A DNA stretch of 21,686 nt from an uncultured bacterium (GTDB taxonomy: Bacteria; Bacillota; Clostridia; Oscillospirales; Acutalibacteraceae). Positions 13,258 through 21,592 of the stretch are shown here, piece by piece (position 1 is the first letter of the stretch; each line of letters begins with the position of its first letter). The translations under genes and the position numbers were made by a program. The notes under the pieces were generated by a model, which saw only the letters and a program-made list of their open reading frames with translations, did no database searches and had not been told where the DNA came from. The DNA lies in contig CAMFFI010000003.1 in assembly GCA_945949625.1 (NCBI GenBank), positions 1 to 21,686 on the forward strand, written 5' to 3'.

Positions 13258-14274
13258 ATGATTATTGTTTTAAAGCCTGACTGCTCTGAACAGCAGACAA
13301 GGGATTTCTGCAATATGCTTACACAAAAATATGATGTCAAGGTAAACACTTGGAACGGAGTTCATTCTACTGTTCTGGGACTTATCGGCGATACAACTCA
13401 AATTGATATAGACTATGTTGACGCACAGGATTTTGTAGAAAGCGTTAAACGTGTTCAGGAGCCGTATAAAAAGGCAAACAGAAAATTTCATCCTGACAAT
13501 ACTGTTATTGAACTTGCAAACGGCGTAAAAATCGGTGACGGAAGCCTTCAGATTATGGCCGGTCCCTGCTCTGTTGAATCTGAAAAGCAAATTGTGGATA
13601 TAGCAAAAAGCGTAAAGGCCTCGGGAGCGTCCATTCTCAGAGGCGGTGCTTTTAAGCCCAGAACCTCGCCTTATTCTTTTCAGGGCTTAAAGGCTGAAGG
13701 TCTTGACCTTTTAAAAGAGGCAAGAAAACAAACGGGACTTCCCATAGTTACTGAAATTATGAAGAAATCCCACATTTATATGTTTGAAAACGGTGACATT
13801 ATTCAGGTTGGCGCAAGGAATATGCAGAATTTTGAGCTTCTTAAGGAGCTTGGAAAAACAAACAAGCCTATTCTTCTTAAAAGAGGCTTGTCTGCAACTA
13901 TTGAAGAATGGCTTATGAGCGCTGAATATATTATGGCGGGAGGAAACAACAACGTAATTCTCTGTGAAAGAGGAATACGCACATATGAAAACTTTACAAG
14001 AAACACCCTTGATGTTTCTGCTATACCAATTGTAAAGTCCCTTTCCCATTTGCCTGTTGTTGTTGACCCAAGTCACGCTTCCGGAAAAGCATGGCTTGTA
14101 GAGCCTTTGGCTATGGCGGCAGTTGCCGCAGGTGCCGACGGACTTATTATTGAGGTTCACAACGACCCTGCTCACGCTTTATCCGACGGTGCGCAGTCTT
14201 TAACACCGGAGCAGTTTGACAAGGTAGCTAAAAAGCTGTTTAAACTTAAGGACGCTCTTTCAAACAATAATTGA
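13258..14274 (+). CDS. aroF: 3-deoxy-7-phosphoheptulonate (DAHP) synthase, type I-beta
   Basis: A 338-residue enzyme condensing phosphoenolpyruvate and erythrose 4-phosphate, the entry step of the shikimate pathway. Residues 1-70 form a ferredoxin-like (ACT-like) regulatory domain, as in the Thermotoga-type enzyme, where it mediates inhibition by aromatic amino acids. The barrel follows with metal ligands Cys104 (AGPCSVES), His273 (PSHASG), Glu299 and Asp310, and the PEP-binding RGGAFKPRTSPYSFQG. GGAGG is 9 bases before the ATG. Feedback control at the protein level is likely from the N-terminal domain; which amino acid binds cannot be read from sequence. Confidence 0.96.
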   Translation: MIIVLKPDCSEQQTRDFCNMLTQKYDVKVNTWNGVHSTVLGLIGDTTQIDIDYVDAQDFVESVKRVQEPYKKANRKFHPDNTVIELANGVKIGDGSLQIMAGPCSVESEKQIVDIAKSVKASGASILRGGAFKPRTSPYSFQGLKAEGLDLLKEARKQTGLPIVTEIMKKSHIYMFENGDIIQVGARNMQNFELLKELGKTNKPILLKRGLSATIEEWLMSAEYIMAGGNNNVILCERGIRTYENFTRNTLDVSAIPIVKSLSHLPVVVDPSHASGKAWLVEPLAMAAVAAGADGLIIEVHNDPAHALSDGAQSLTPEQFDKVAKKLFKLKDALSNNN

Positions 14275-14292
14275 TTTCAAAGGAAGTTTATT

Positions 14293-15123
14293 ATGAACAT
14301 TGCAATAATCGGTTTGGGCATTATAGGAGGAAGCTTTGCAAAAGCCTTAAAAAAATATACCGACCATTACATTATTGGAATAAACAGAACAAAAGCCACC
14401 TTACAGCAGGCTTTTGACTGCAAGGCAATCGACGAAATGGGCGATGAAAAAAGCCTTGAAAAAGCCGATTTAATCATACTCGGACTGTATCCTGGCGCTG
14501 CTGTGGATTATATAGAAAAAAACGGAAAATATATAAAGAAAGGCGCTATTGTTACGGATTCATCGGGAATAAAAGCCGAAATTTGTCCCAAAATGGTCAA
14601 CCTTTCAAAAAAATTCGGTTTTACCTTTGTGGGAAGTCACCCTATGGCAGGAAAAGAAAAAAACGGCTTTTCCGTAAGCGAGGCTGATCTTTACAAGGGC
14701 GCAAGCTACATTATAGTTCCCTGTGAGGCTGACGAAAAAAGCGTTAAGCTTATTTCCGATTTAGCTTTAAAAATCGGCTTTGGCGGAATAAAAATAACAA
14801 CCCCCGAGGAGCACGACCGTATGATTGCTTTTACGTCACAGCTTCCCCATGTGCTTGCCTGTGCATATGTTATGAGTCCCTGCTGTTTAAACCACAAGGG
14901 CTTTTCCGCAGGCAGTTACAGAGATGTTTCCAGAGTTGCAAATATAAACTCGGAGCTTTGGAGCGAGCTTTTCCTTGAAAATAAAGAACCTTTATTGGCA
15001 GAGCTTGACGAGCTTATAAAAAATATAAATTCAATCAAGAACGCAATTAAAAAAGAAAATAAAGAAGAGCTTGCCGCTTTACTGGAAAAAGGACACAAGG
15101 TAAAGGAGGAGTTAGGCGAATGA
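14293..15123 (+). CDS. tyrA: Prephenate dehydrogenase
   Basis: A 276-residue NAD(P)-dependent enzyme oxidising prephenate to 4-hydroxyphenylpyruvate, the tyrosine branch. The Rossmann motif is GLGIIGGS (7-14). The catalytic GSHPMAGKE (His116) and the substrate-binding PEEHDRMIAFTSQLPH (171-186) are present. It is short and has no C-terminal ACT domain, so tyrosine feedback may be weak or act elsewhere. Its stop overlaps aroB by 4 bases (ATGA), pointing to coupled translation. It is placed between aroF and aroB, so branch and trunk enzymes are made together. Confidence 0.93.
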   Translation: MNIAIIGLGIIGGSFAKALKKYTDHYIIGINRTKATLQQAFDCKAIDEMGDEKSLEKADLIILGLYPGAAVDYIEKNGKYIKKGAIVTDSSGIKAEICPKMVNLSKKFGFTFVGSHPMAGKEKNGFSVSEADLYKGASYIIVPCEADEKSVKLISDLALKIGFGGIKITTPEEHDRMIAFTSQLPHVLACAYVMSPCCLNHKGFSAGSYRDVSRVANINSELWSELFLENKEPLLAELDELIKNINSIKNAIKKENKEELAALLEKGHKVKEELGE

Positions 15124-16169
15124 AAACATTAAAAGTTGAAACAGGCAGACCTTATGATATAATTATTGAAAAAGGAATTATTGAAAATTGCGGAGAATAC
15201 ATTAAAAAAGTATCAAAAGCCTTTAAGGTTGCCGTAATTTCAGATACAAACGTATTTCCCATATACGGAGAAAAAGTAATCAGCTCCTGCAAGGCAGCCG
15301 GCTTTGAAACCTGCTGTTTTACCTTTGAGGCAGGAGAACATTCAAAAAATCTCTCCACTGTATCAAAAATGTATGATTTTCTTGCCGAAAATCACCTTAC
15401 AAGAAAAGACCTTATTGTTGCTTTAGGCGGCGGTGTTACAGGCGATATGGCAGGCTTTGCCGCAGCGTCTTATTTAAGGGGAATTGACTTTGTGCAGATT
15501 CCCACCTCCCTGCTTTCACAGGTTGACAGCTCTGTCGGCGGAAAAACAGGTGTTGACATAAGCGCCGGAAAAAATCTTGTAGGCGCTTTCTGGCAGCCGG
15601 TGCTTGTACTTATTGACAGCAGTACGCTTTCAACACTTCCCCGATATTATGTTGAGGACGGTATGGCTGAGGTTATAAAATATGGGTGCATTAAGGACAA
15701 AGCACTTTTTGAAAAGCTTGAAAACAAAAACGCTATGGATGTAATTGATGATATTATATATAACTGTGTTTCAATTAAGCGCGACGTTGTAAGCCGTGAT
15801 GAACGTGACACAGGAGAGCGTGTTCTTTTAAACTTCGGTCATACTATGGGACACGCTTTGGAAAAGCTTAATAATTTCAGCACGCTTTCACACGGACAAG
15901 GTGTTGCAATCGGTATGGTAATGCTGACAAAATCCGCTGAAAAAGCCGGCTTAACACAATCGGGAACAGCAGAGAGAATTGAAAAACTCTGCAAAAAATA
16001 CAATCTTCCCACATACAGCGATTTACCGAAAAAGGATATTGCAAACGCGGCGTCAACAGATAAAAAAACAAGCGGCAAATCTGTGGAGCTTGTGCTTTTA
16101 AAGGAAATCGGCGAAAGCTACACCAAAAAAACCGAGCTTTCGGAATTTGAAAAATTCATTTCTGTTTAA
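15120..16169 (+). CDS. aroB: 3-dehydroquinate synthase
   Basis: A 349-residue NAD- and zinc-dependent cyclase converting DAHP to 3-dehydroquinate. It has the glycine-rich ALGGGVTGDMAGFAA (101-115), IPTSLLSQVDSSVGGKTGVD, and zinc ligands Glu184 (GMAEVIKYG), His241 (LNFGHTMGHALE) and His258 (LSHGQGVAIGM). AAGGAGG lies inside the end of tyrA, 10 bases before the ATG. Length and motifs are complete. The next pathway enzyme, dehydroquinate dehydratase, is not in the cluster. Confidence 0.97.
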   Translation: MKTLKVETGRPYDIIIEKGIIENCGEYIKKVSKAFKVAVISDTNVFPIYGEKVISSCKAAGFETCCFTFEAGEHSKNLSTVSKMYDFLAENHLTRKDLIVALGGGVTGDMAGFAAASYLRGIDFVQIPTSLLSQVDSSVGGKTGVDISAGKNLVGAFWQPVLVLIDSSTLSTLPRYYVEDGMAEVIKYGCIKDKALFEKLENKNAMDVIDDIIYNCVSIKRDVVSRDERDTGERVLLNFGHTMGHALEKLNNFSTLSHGQGVAIGMVMLTKSAEKAGLTQSGTAERIEKLCKKYNLPTYSDLPKKDIANAASTDKKTSGKSVELVLLKEIGESYTKKTELSEFEKFISV

Positions 16170-16194
16170 TTATTTTAAGGTAAAGGAAAATAAA

Positions 16195-17466
16195 ATGTCA
16201 CAGGTTGTTATAACTCCTAAAAATTTATCGGGAAAGGTAACTATACCTCCCTCAAAAAGTGATGTTCACAGGGCTTTGATTTGTGCCGCTTTAAGTAAGG
16301 GAAAGTCCACCCTTTACCCTGTTGACCTTTCCAATGATATAAAAGCCACAATCTCCTGTATTGAGGCTTTAGGCGGAAAGATTCAGTACCATAACAAAAG
16401 AATAACCGTTGACGGAAGTCATTTGTTTGAAAATAAAAACGCTGTTCTTAACTGCGGAGAAAGCGGAAGTACGCTTAGATTTTTTATTCCCGTTGCCGCC
16501 GCAGGAAATGTTTCTGCCGTTTTTAACGGCGAGGGCAGACTTCCTGAAAGGCCAATCGGAATTTATCTTGACGCTTTACCAAAAGCAGGAGTAAAATGCA
16601 AAACTCTCGGAGGACTTCCCCTTGAAATAAGCGGTCAGCTTGAAAGCGGAGTTTTTGAAATTCCCGGAAATGTAAGCTCTCAGTTTATTACAGGCTTGCT
16701 GTTTGCACTTCCTCTGCTTAAGGGCGACAGCGAAATTGTGCTTACCTCTCCTTTGGAAAGCATTGGCTATATAAATATGACTATTGAGGTAATGAAAAAA
16801 TTCGGCGTTGAGATAATTGTTCAAGACAATAAGTATATAATAAAGGGAAATCAAACCTACAAGCCCTGCGACTATAAAACCCACGGCGACTGGTCACAGG
16901 CGGCATTTTTTATGTGTGCAGGTGCATTAAAGGGTGAAATCACAGTAAACGGCGTAGATATAAGCTCAACTCAGGGCGATAAAGAAATCGTCAATATTTT
17001 AAAACGCTTTGGCGCTGATGTTACTGTGAAGGATAACAGCGTTTCTGTAAAGCAAAACAAGCTCGGCGCTATTGAAATAGACGCAAGGCAGATTCCCGAC
17101 CTTGTTCCTGTTCTTGCTGTAACAGGCGCTTTTGCAAAAGGTACAACAAGGATAATCAACGCTGAGCGTTTAAGAATAAAGGAAAGCGACCGTCTTTGGG
17201 CAATCAGCAACGCCCTTAACGCATTAGGCGCAAAGGTCAGGGAATTGCCCGACGGTCTTGAAATTACAGGCGTTGACAAGCTTACCGGCGGTACTGTTCA
17301 AGGCTGTAACGACCATAGAATCGTTATGGCTATGTCCGTTGCTGCAACAATGGCTGACAAGCCGGTAACAATTACCGACGCATTCAGCATAAACAAAAGC
17401 TACCCTGACTTTTTTGAAGATTATAACAGCTTAGGAGGAAATGCAAATGTCATCAACATGGGGTGA
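16195..17466 (+). CDS. aroA: 3-phosphoshikimate 1-carboxyvinyltransferase (EPSP synthase)
   Basis: A 423-residue enzyme joining phosphoenolpyruvate to shikimate 3-phosphate. Conserved sites are PPSKSDVHRA (Lys21, Arg26), GESGSTLRFF (88-97), PERPIG (Arg119), the catalytic Asp302 (QIPDLVPVL), RLRIKESDRL (Glu330, Arg333) and NDHRIVM (Arg375). A longer in-frame start at 16147 overlaps aroB and has no ribosome site. The ATG at 16195 follows AAAGGA by 7 bases and gives the usual MSQVVITP start, so I use it. Its 3' end overlaps aroC by 20 bases. Confidence 0.96.
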   Translation: MSQVVITPKNLSGKVTIPPSKSDVHRALICAALSKGKSTLYPVDLSNDIKATISCIEALGGKIQYHNKRITVDGSHLFENKNAVLNCGESGSTLRFFIPVAAAGNVSAVFNGEGRLPERPIGIYLDALPKAGVKCKTLGGLPLEISGQLESGVFEIPGNVSSQFITGLLFALPLLKGDSEIVLTSPLESIGYINMTIEVMKKFGVEIIVQDNKYIIKGNQTYKPCDYKTHGDWSQAAFFMCAGALKGEITVNGVDISSTQGDKEIVNILKRFGADVTVKDNSVSVKQNKLGAIEIDARQIPDLVPVLAVTGAFAKGTTRIINAERLRIKESDRLWAISNALNALGAKVRELPDGLEITGVDKLTGGTVQGCNDHRIVMAMSVAATMADKPVTITDAFSINKSYPDFFEDYNSLGGNANVINMG

Positions 17467-18514
17467 AAAGGTTAAAATTTCTGTTTTTGGCGAAAGTCAC
17501 GGCAAGGGCATAGGCGTTGTCATAGACGGACTGCCGGCAGGATTTAAGGTGAATAGAGAAAAACTGCTGGAGCAAATGGCAAGACGTGCTCCCGGCAAGG
17601 ATAAAACCGCAACTCCGAGGAAGGAAAGCGACCTGCCCAATGTTCTTTCGGGTATGCTTGATAATGTGACAACAGGAGCGCCTCTTTGTGCCGTAATAAA
17701 AAATACAAACACAATCAGCAACGATTATTCAAATCTTATGTCCTGTCCAAGACCGGGTCACAGCGACTACACCGCCTATGTAAAGTACAACACCTTTAAC
17801 GATATAAGAGGCGGCGGTCATTTTTCGGGCAGACTTACAGCTCCGCTTGTTTTTGCAGGAAGCATCTGCCGCCAGATTCTCGAGGAAAAAGGGATTAAAA
17901 TATCTGCCCATATTGCACAAATCGGCAATGTAACCGATGAGCCTTTTAATCCTGTTGAGATAGAGCCCTCTCTTATGGATAGGCTGTCGCAAAGCACCTT
18001 TTCTTTAATTGATGCGAGCAAAGAAGAATTAATGCGTGATGAGGTGGAAAAATCAAGGCTTTCACTGGACAGCGTAGGCGGTATTGTTGAATGTGCCGTA
18101 ACAGGCTTGCCCGCAGGCTTGGGAGAGCCTATGTTCGGCGGTGTTGAAGGACTTATTTCCTCAATTATTTTCGGTATTCCCGCTGTAAAGGGTATTGAGT
18201 TCGGCAAGGGCTTTGAGCTTGCAAAAATGCACGGAAGTCAAAGCAACGACCCCTTTGAATACAAAGACGGCAAGGTTGTTACAACCACCAACAACTGCGG
18301 CGGTATATTAGGCGGTATAACAAATGCAATGCCTGTAATTTTCAGAGCCTGCATAAAGCCTACCGCGTCGATTGCTCAGGAGCAGGATACCGTTGACCTT
18401 CAGAAAAAATGCAATGCAAAGCTTTCGGTTCACGGACGTCACGACCCCTGCATTGTTCCCCGTGCAGTGCCTGTAATTGAAGCCTGTACGGCAATAGCCT
18501 TAATGAATTTATAA
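17447..18514 (+). CDS. aroC: Chorismate synthase
   Basis: A 355-residue FMN-dependent lyase making chorismate, the branch point of aromatic synthesis. Family signatures are GESHGKGIGVVIDGLPAG, with His18 of the active site, RPGHSDY (His105), RGGGHFSGRLTA, and C-terminal GRHDPCIVPRAVPVIEA. The ATG at 17441 is only 2 bases from AGGAGG. The one at 17447 has 8-base spacing and gives MSSTWGEKVKISVFGESHG, so I take the latter. The start lies inside the end of aroA, showing tight operon packing. Confidence 0.97.
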   Translation: MSSTWGEKVKISVFGESHGKGIGVVIDGLPAGFKVNREKLLEQMARRAPGKDKTATPRKESDLPNVLSGMLDNVTTGAPLCAVIKNTNTISNDYSNLMSCPRPGHSDYTAYVKYNTFNDIRGGGHFSGRLTAPLVFAGSICRQILEEKGIKISAHIAQIGNVTDEPFNPVEIEPSLMDRLSQSTFSLIDASKEELMRDEVEKSRLSLDSVGGIVECAVTGLPAGLGEPMFGGVEGLISSIIFGIPAVKGIEFGKGFELAKMHGSQSNDPFEYKDGKVVTTTNNCGGILGGITNAMPVIFRACIKPTASIAQEQDTVDLQKKCNAKLSVHGRHDPCIVPRAVPVIEACTAIALMNL

Positions 18515-18535
18515 TATTTACGCTTAGGTGATATA

Positions 18536-19663
18536 ATGAAAGATTTAGGACAAATAAGAAACGAAATTGATTCCATAGACAAACAGCTTATTGACCTTTT
18601 TAAAAGGCGAATGGACTGTGCAAAGGCTGTGGGAGAATATAAAAAGGAAAACAACATTTCCGTACTTAATCAGGCAAGAGAAAATGAAATTCTTGACAAG
18701 GTACAGGAAATGGGCGGTGAATACGGAACCTTTGCAAGGCTTTTGTATTCTAACATTATGGAGCTTTCCCGTGCATTACAGCATACGATTATGGGCAGCG
18801 GCAAAGCCTTGAAGGACGATATTCTCAACGCATCTGCCCAAATGGAAACAACTAATATAAAAGTTGCATATCAGGGAATTAAGGGCGCAAACGGTCACGA
18901 GGCTGTTTTAAGACTGTTTCCGAAGAGTATTCCAACTAACTACAAAACCTTCAGCGATGTGTTTGACGCAGTTGATAAAGGCGAAGTAAGCTACGGTGTT
19001 CTTCCTGTGGAAAATTCAAACGCAGGCTCTGTGTCTTCGGTTTATGACCTTATACTTAAACACCGTTTTTATATTGTGGGTGCTTTGGATTTGCCTATTG
19101 ACTACTGTCTCGGCGGACTAAAGCAATCGGAGTTTTCCGACATTGAAAAGGTCTGGTCCCATCCTCAGTCCCTTTCTCAATGCTCCAATTACATAGCAAA
19201 GCACAATTTTGAGTCAACCCCTTGTTCAAATACTGCCATTGCGGCTCGTGACGTTGCAAGGGAGAAACGTCTAAATGTAGCAGCAATTTGCTCCTATAAA
19301 GCAGCCGAAGAATACGGACTTAAAATTCTTGACAATCACTTGCAGGACAGCAAGGAAAATACAACACGCTTTATTGTTATTTCCAAAAAGCTCTTTATTC
19401 CTGAAAACGCAGATAAAATCAGCCTTTGCTTTGGTCTTCCCCATGTTACCGGCTCACTTTACAGCGTTTTGTGCAGATTCAATTCTCTGGGATTGAACCT
19501 TACAAAAATCGAATCACGTCCTATGCTTTCAGACGGCTTTGAGTATTTGTTTTATCTTGATTTTACAGGAAATGTCAGAAGTGAAAATGTTTTAAACCTT
19601 TTATGTGCATTGTCCGAGGAATTACCCGACTTTTCGTTCTTCGGCAACTATACGGAAATATAA
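18536..19663 (+). CDS. pheA: Bifunctional chorismate mutase / prephenate dehydratase (P-protein)
   Basis: A 375-residue fusion. Residues 1-85 are an AroQ-type chorismate mutase (IRNEIDSIDKQLIDLFKRRM). Residues 108-285 form the prephenate dehydratase, with VAYQGIKGANG, the catalytic NTTRF motif (Thr277, Arg278, Phe279) and LPVENSNAGSV. Residues 293-375 form an ACT domain with the phenylalanine-binding LTKIESRP (326-329). It makes phenylpyruvate for phenylalanine and also supplies prephenate for TyrA. The ACT domain implies phenylalanine feedback inhibition. The ribosome site is modest (AGGTGAT). It is the last gene of the operon, followed by a 430-bp repeat-rich gap. Confidence 0.96.
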   Translation: MKDLGQIRNEIDSIDKQLIDLFKRRMDCAKAVGEYKKENNISVLNQARENEILDKVQEMGGEYGTFARLLYSNIMELSRALQHTIMGSGKALKDDILNASAQMETTNIKVAYQGIKGANGHEAVLRLFPKSIPTNYKTFSDVFDAVDKGEVSYGVLPVENSNAGSVSSVYDLILKHRFYIVGALDLPIDYCLGGLKQSEFSDIEKVWSHPQSLSQCSNYIAKHNFESTPCSNTAIAARDVAREKRLNVAAICSYKAAEEYGLKILDNHLQDSKENTTRFIVISKKLFIPENADKISLCFGLPHVTGSLYSVLCRFNSLGLNLTKIESRPMLSDGFEYLFYLDFTGNVRSENVLNLLCALSEELPDFSFFGNYTEI

Positions 19664-19681
19664 ATCAAACTATTAAAAAAG

Positions 19682-19714
19682 TCGAGTGCCTCGACACGCA
19701 ATTCGTGCAGACAG
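19682..19714 (+). repeat. 33-nt structured intergenic repeat, copy 1
   Basis: Identical over 33 bases to 20005-20037; a diverged copy is at 697-728. It contains two small hairpins, TCGAG/CTCGA and CACG/CGTG. About 40 bases later a GCCCGAGT word also recurs in the second copy, so the full element may be about 80 nt. Confidence 0.8.
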
Positions 19715-19783
19715 AACGGATAAAATTTTAAAAACGGTTGCCCGAGTCAAATGTTTTAGCAAACGATTATTTATCAGAAGTAG

Positions 19784-19950
19784 GGACAACCCTTGCGGTT
19801 GTCCGAAAAAGTAAAGTTAGTGCAGTGGGGACAACCCTTACGGCTGTCCGAAATCGAATAAATCTTTTCTCTTAGGGTAGGGCGGCTTGTTTCTGCCCCA
19901 TCATAGGGGGATAGAGGGGGTATGGGCGGCTGCCGTACCCACAAGCCGCC
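19784..19950. repeat. Palindromic intergenic repeat cluster after pheA
   Basis: Two GGACAACC-type hairpins lie at 19784-19804 and 19829-19849; the second carries one base change in an arm. A 10-bp outer stem GGCGGCTTGT/ACAAGCCGCC (19881-19890 and 19941-19950) encloses a further inner palindrome. The inner module at 19912-19941 matches 12963-12992 at 28 of 30 bases. The gap 19664-20100 holds no credible gene. Confidence 0.75.
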
Positions 19951-20004
19951 GAACAAATTTCAAATAACGGCACTCGCCTAACTATAATTTTTCACACAAA
20001 AAAA

Positions 20005-20037
20005 TCGAGTGCCTCGACACGCAATTCGTGCAGACAG
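20005..20037 (+). repeat. 33-nt structured intergenic repeat, copy 2
   Basis: Perfect copy of 19682-19714 in the same orientation, 323 bp away. It is followed by GCCCGAGTGCAACCGAGC (from about 20062), whose first part also recurs after copy 1. Confidence 0.8.
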
Positions 20038-20100
20038 TTTGTACTGACTGTAACCTTTTATGCCCGAGTGCAACCGAGCAATTTCATATAATGTAAAAAT

Positions 20101-20133
20101 GGCGGTGAGTGCTGTGCTCACCGCCTGCTTTTT
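20101..20133 (+). terminator. Terminator at the end of the aromatic amino acid operon
   Basis: GGCGGTGAG/CTCACCGCC, a 9-bp perfect stem with a 7-base loop, is followed by TGCTTTTT. It is oriented to end + strand transcripts such as the pheA message before the converging rplQ operon. Confidence 0.85.
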
Positions 20134-20142
20134 ATGAAATTT

Positions 20143-20171
20143 CAAAAAAGGACGGAGAAATCTCCGTCCTT
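20143..20171 (-). terminator. Terminator of the rpsD-rpoA-rplQ operon
   Basis: AAGGACGGAG/CTCCGTCCTT, a 10-bp perfect stem with a 4-base loop (20148-20171), runs into a T-run on the minus strand. It lies 25 bp after the rplQ stop. Confidence 0.9.
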
Positions 20172-20195
20172 AAAAGCTTTGCTATATTATATCAA

Positions 20196-20537
20196 TTATA
20201 CAAGCTCGATAACTGCCATTTCAGCAGCATCGCCGCGGCGAGGTCCGATTTTTGTAATACGGGTATAGCCGCCCTTTGTATCCTTGTATTTAGGAGCAAT
20301 TTCATCAAAAAGCTTGTAAACAACGTCTTCCTTTGTTACAAAAGACATTACCATACGCTTGTTGTGAAGATTGTTTTCCTTAGCGATTGTTATCATTTTC
20401 TCTGCCATAGAGGAAACCTCTTTAGCACGAGTAACAGTTGTTTCAATCTTGCCGTTTTCAAAAAGGAAAGTAACCATAGCTCTGAGCATTGCTGTTCTCT
20501 GAGCAGTTGTTCTTCCCAATTTTCTTGTTCCTGGCAT
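20196..20537 (-). CDS. rplQ: 50S ribosomal protein L17
   Basis: A 113-residue L17 of the large ribosomal subunit. It begins MPGTRKLGRTTAQRTAMLRAM and ends in the GGYTRITKIGPRRGDAAEMAVIEL signature. A GTG at 20546 would overlap the AAAGGAG ribosome site. The ATG at 20537 has 8-base spacing and gives the family start MPGTRKLG, so it is preferred. It is the last gene of the alpha operon, 32 bp after rpoA. Confidence 0.97.
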   Translation of the reverse strand: MPGTRKLGRTTAQRTAMLRAMVTFLFENGKIETTVTRAKEVSSMAEKMITIAKENNLHNKRMVMSFVTKEDVVYKLFDEIAPKYKDTKGGYTRITKIGPRRGDAAEMAVIELV

Positions 20538-20569
20538 TGTATTCACTCCTTTACCGCGTTGTTTAGGTT

Positions 20570-21523
20570 TTATTCGTCTTCCTTCTGAAGACTAAAACCG
20601 AGAGAATTAAGCTTATACACAACCTCTTCCAGTGATTTACGTCCGAGGTTACGTACCTTCATCATATCTTCTTCAGTTTTATTAATCAAATCTTCAACTG
20701 TGTTGATGCCTGCACGTTTCAGGCAGTTAAATGAACGAACAGAAAGGTCAAGCTCTTCAATAGTCATTTCAAGAACCTTTTCCTTGCCTTTATCGTCCTT
20801 CTCAACCATAATCTCTGTGTTGGAGCCTTTATCCGAAAGGCTTACAAAAAGGTTGAGATGTTCTGTAAGAACCTTAGCTGCAAGAGAAACTGCCTCTTGT
20901 GCATTGATAACGCCGTTTGTCCAAACGTCAAGGGTAAGCTTGTCAAAGTCAGTAATCTGACCTACACGAGTATTGTCAACTGTGTAATTAACCTTGACTA
21001 CCGGGGTGTAGATTGAATCAACAGGCAAAACGCCGATTACGTTGTTGCCGTTGATAATCTTGTTACGTTCAGCAGGAATGTATCCTCTGCCCTTGTCAAG
21101 TGTAATTTCCATATTAAGCTTAGCGTCATCGCCAAGAGTGGCAATATGAAGATCGGGGGTAAGAATTTCAACTTCGCTGTCGCACTGAATAGCGGATGCT
21201 GTAACTTCACAGGGACCTTCAGCAGAGATCTCCACTACCTTAGGGCTTGTGTCATAAAGCTTTGCGACAAGGCTTTTTAAGTTAAGAATAATCTCGGTAA
21301 CATCCTCTTTTACGCCGGGAATTGTAGAAAACTCATGCAAAACACCGTCGATTTTTACGGAAGTAACCGCAACGCCTTCAAGTGATGAAAGCAGAACTCT
21401 TCTTAAGCTGTTGCCCAATGTGTTGCCGAAGCCTCTTTCGAGAGGCTCAACAACAAATCTGCCGTATTTTCCGTCCTCAGATAACTCTTCGGTTTCTATT
21501 CTTGGCTTTTCTATCTCTATCAT
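20570..21523 (-). CDS. rpoA: DNA-directed RNA polymerase subunit alpha
   Basis: A 317-residue alpha subunit. The N-terminal domain, which dimerises and assembles beta and beta', includes RFVVEPLERGFGNTLGNSLRRVLLSSL. A charged linker (VEKDDKGKEK, near 240-250) leads to the C-terminal promoter- and activator-binding domain with ELDLSVRSFNCLKRAGINTVEDL and RNLGRKSLEEV. AAGGAGG precedes the ATG. The position between rpsD and rplQ is the standard Gram-positive alpha-operon order. Confidence 0.98.
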   Translation of the reverse strand: MIEIEKPRIETEELSEDGKYGRFVVEPLERGFGNTLGNSLRRVLLSSLEGVAVTSVKIDGVLHEFSTIPGVKEDVTEIILNLKSLVAKLYDTSPKVVEISAEGPCEVTASAIQCDSEVEILTPDLHIATLGDDAKLNMEITLDKGRGYIPAERNKIINGNNVIGVLPVDSIYTPVVKVNYTVDNTRVGQITDFDKLTLDVWTNGVINAQEAVSLAAKVLTEHLNLFVSLSDKGSNTEIMVEKDDKGKEKVLEMTIEELDLSVRSFNCLKRAGINTVEDLINKTEEDMMKVRNLGRKSLEEVVYKLNSLGFSLQKEDE

Positions 21524-21543
21524 TAGCGAATTCCTCCTTATTA

Positions 21544-21561
21544 AGCGGCAATCAAGCCGCT
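21544..21561 (-). other. Small hairpin between rpsD and rpoA
   Basis: AGCGGC/GCCGCT (6 bp, 6-base loop) lies just before the rpoA ribosome site on the minus strand. It has no T-run, so it is not a normal terminator. It could be a processing or translational-coupling structure. Confidence 0.35.
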
Positions 21562-21592
21562 GTCAATGTAATCTGTATATTGATTAAGTGGA

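Noticed and set aside
19774..19956. 60-codon open frame on the minus strand after pheA
   Set aside because: Also made of repeat modules (GGCGGC and GGACAACC hairpins) and shares their sequence with the other island; not a gene.
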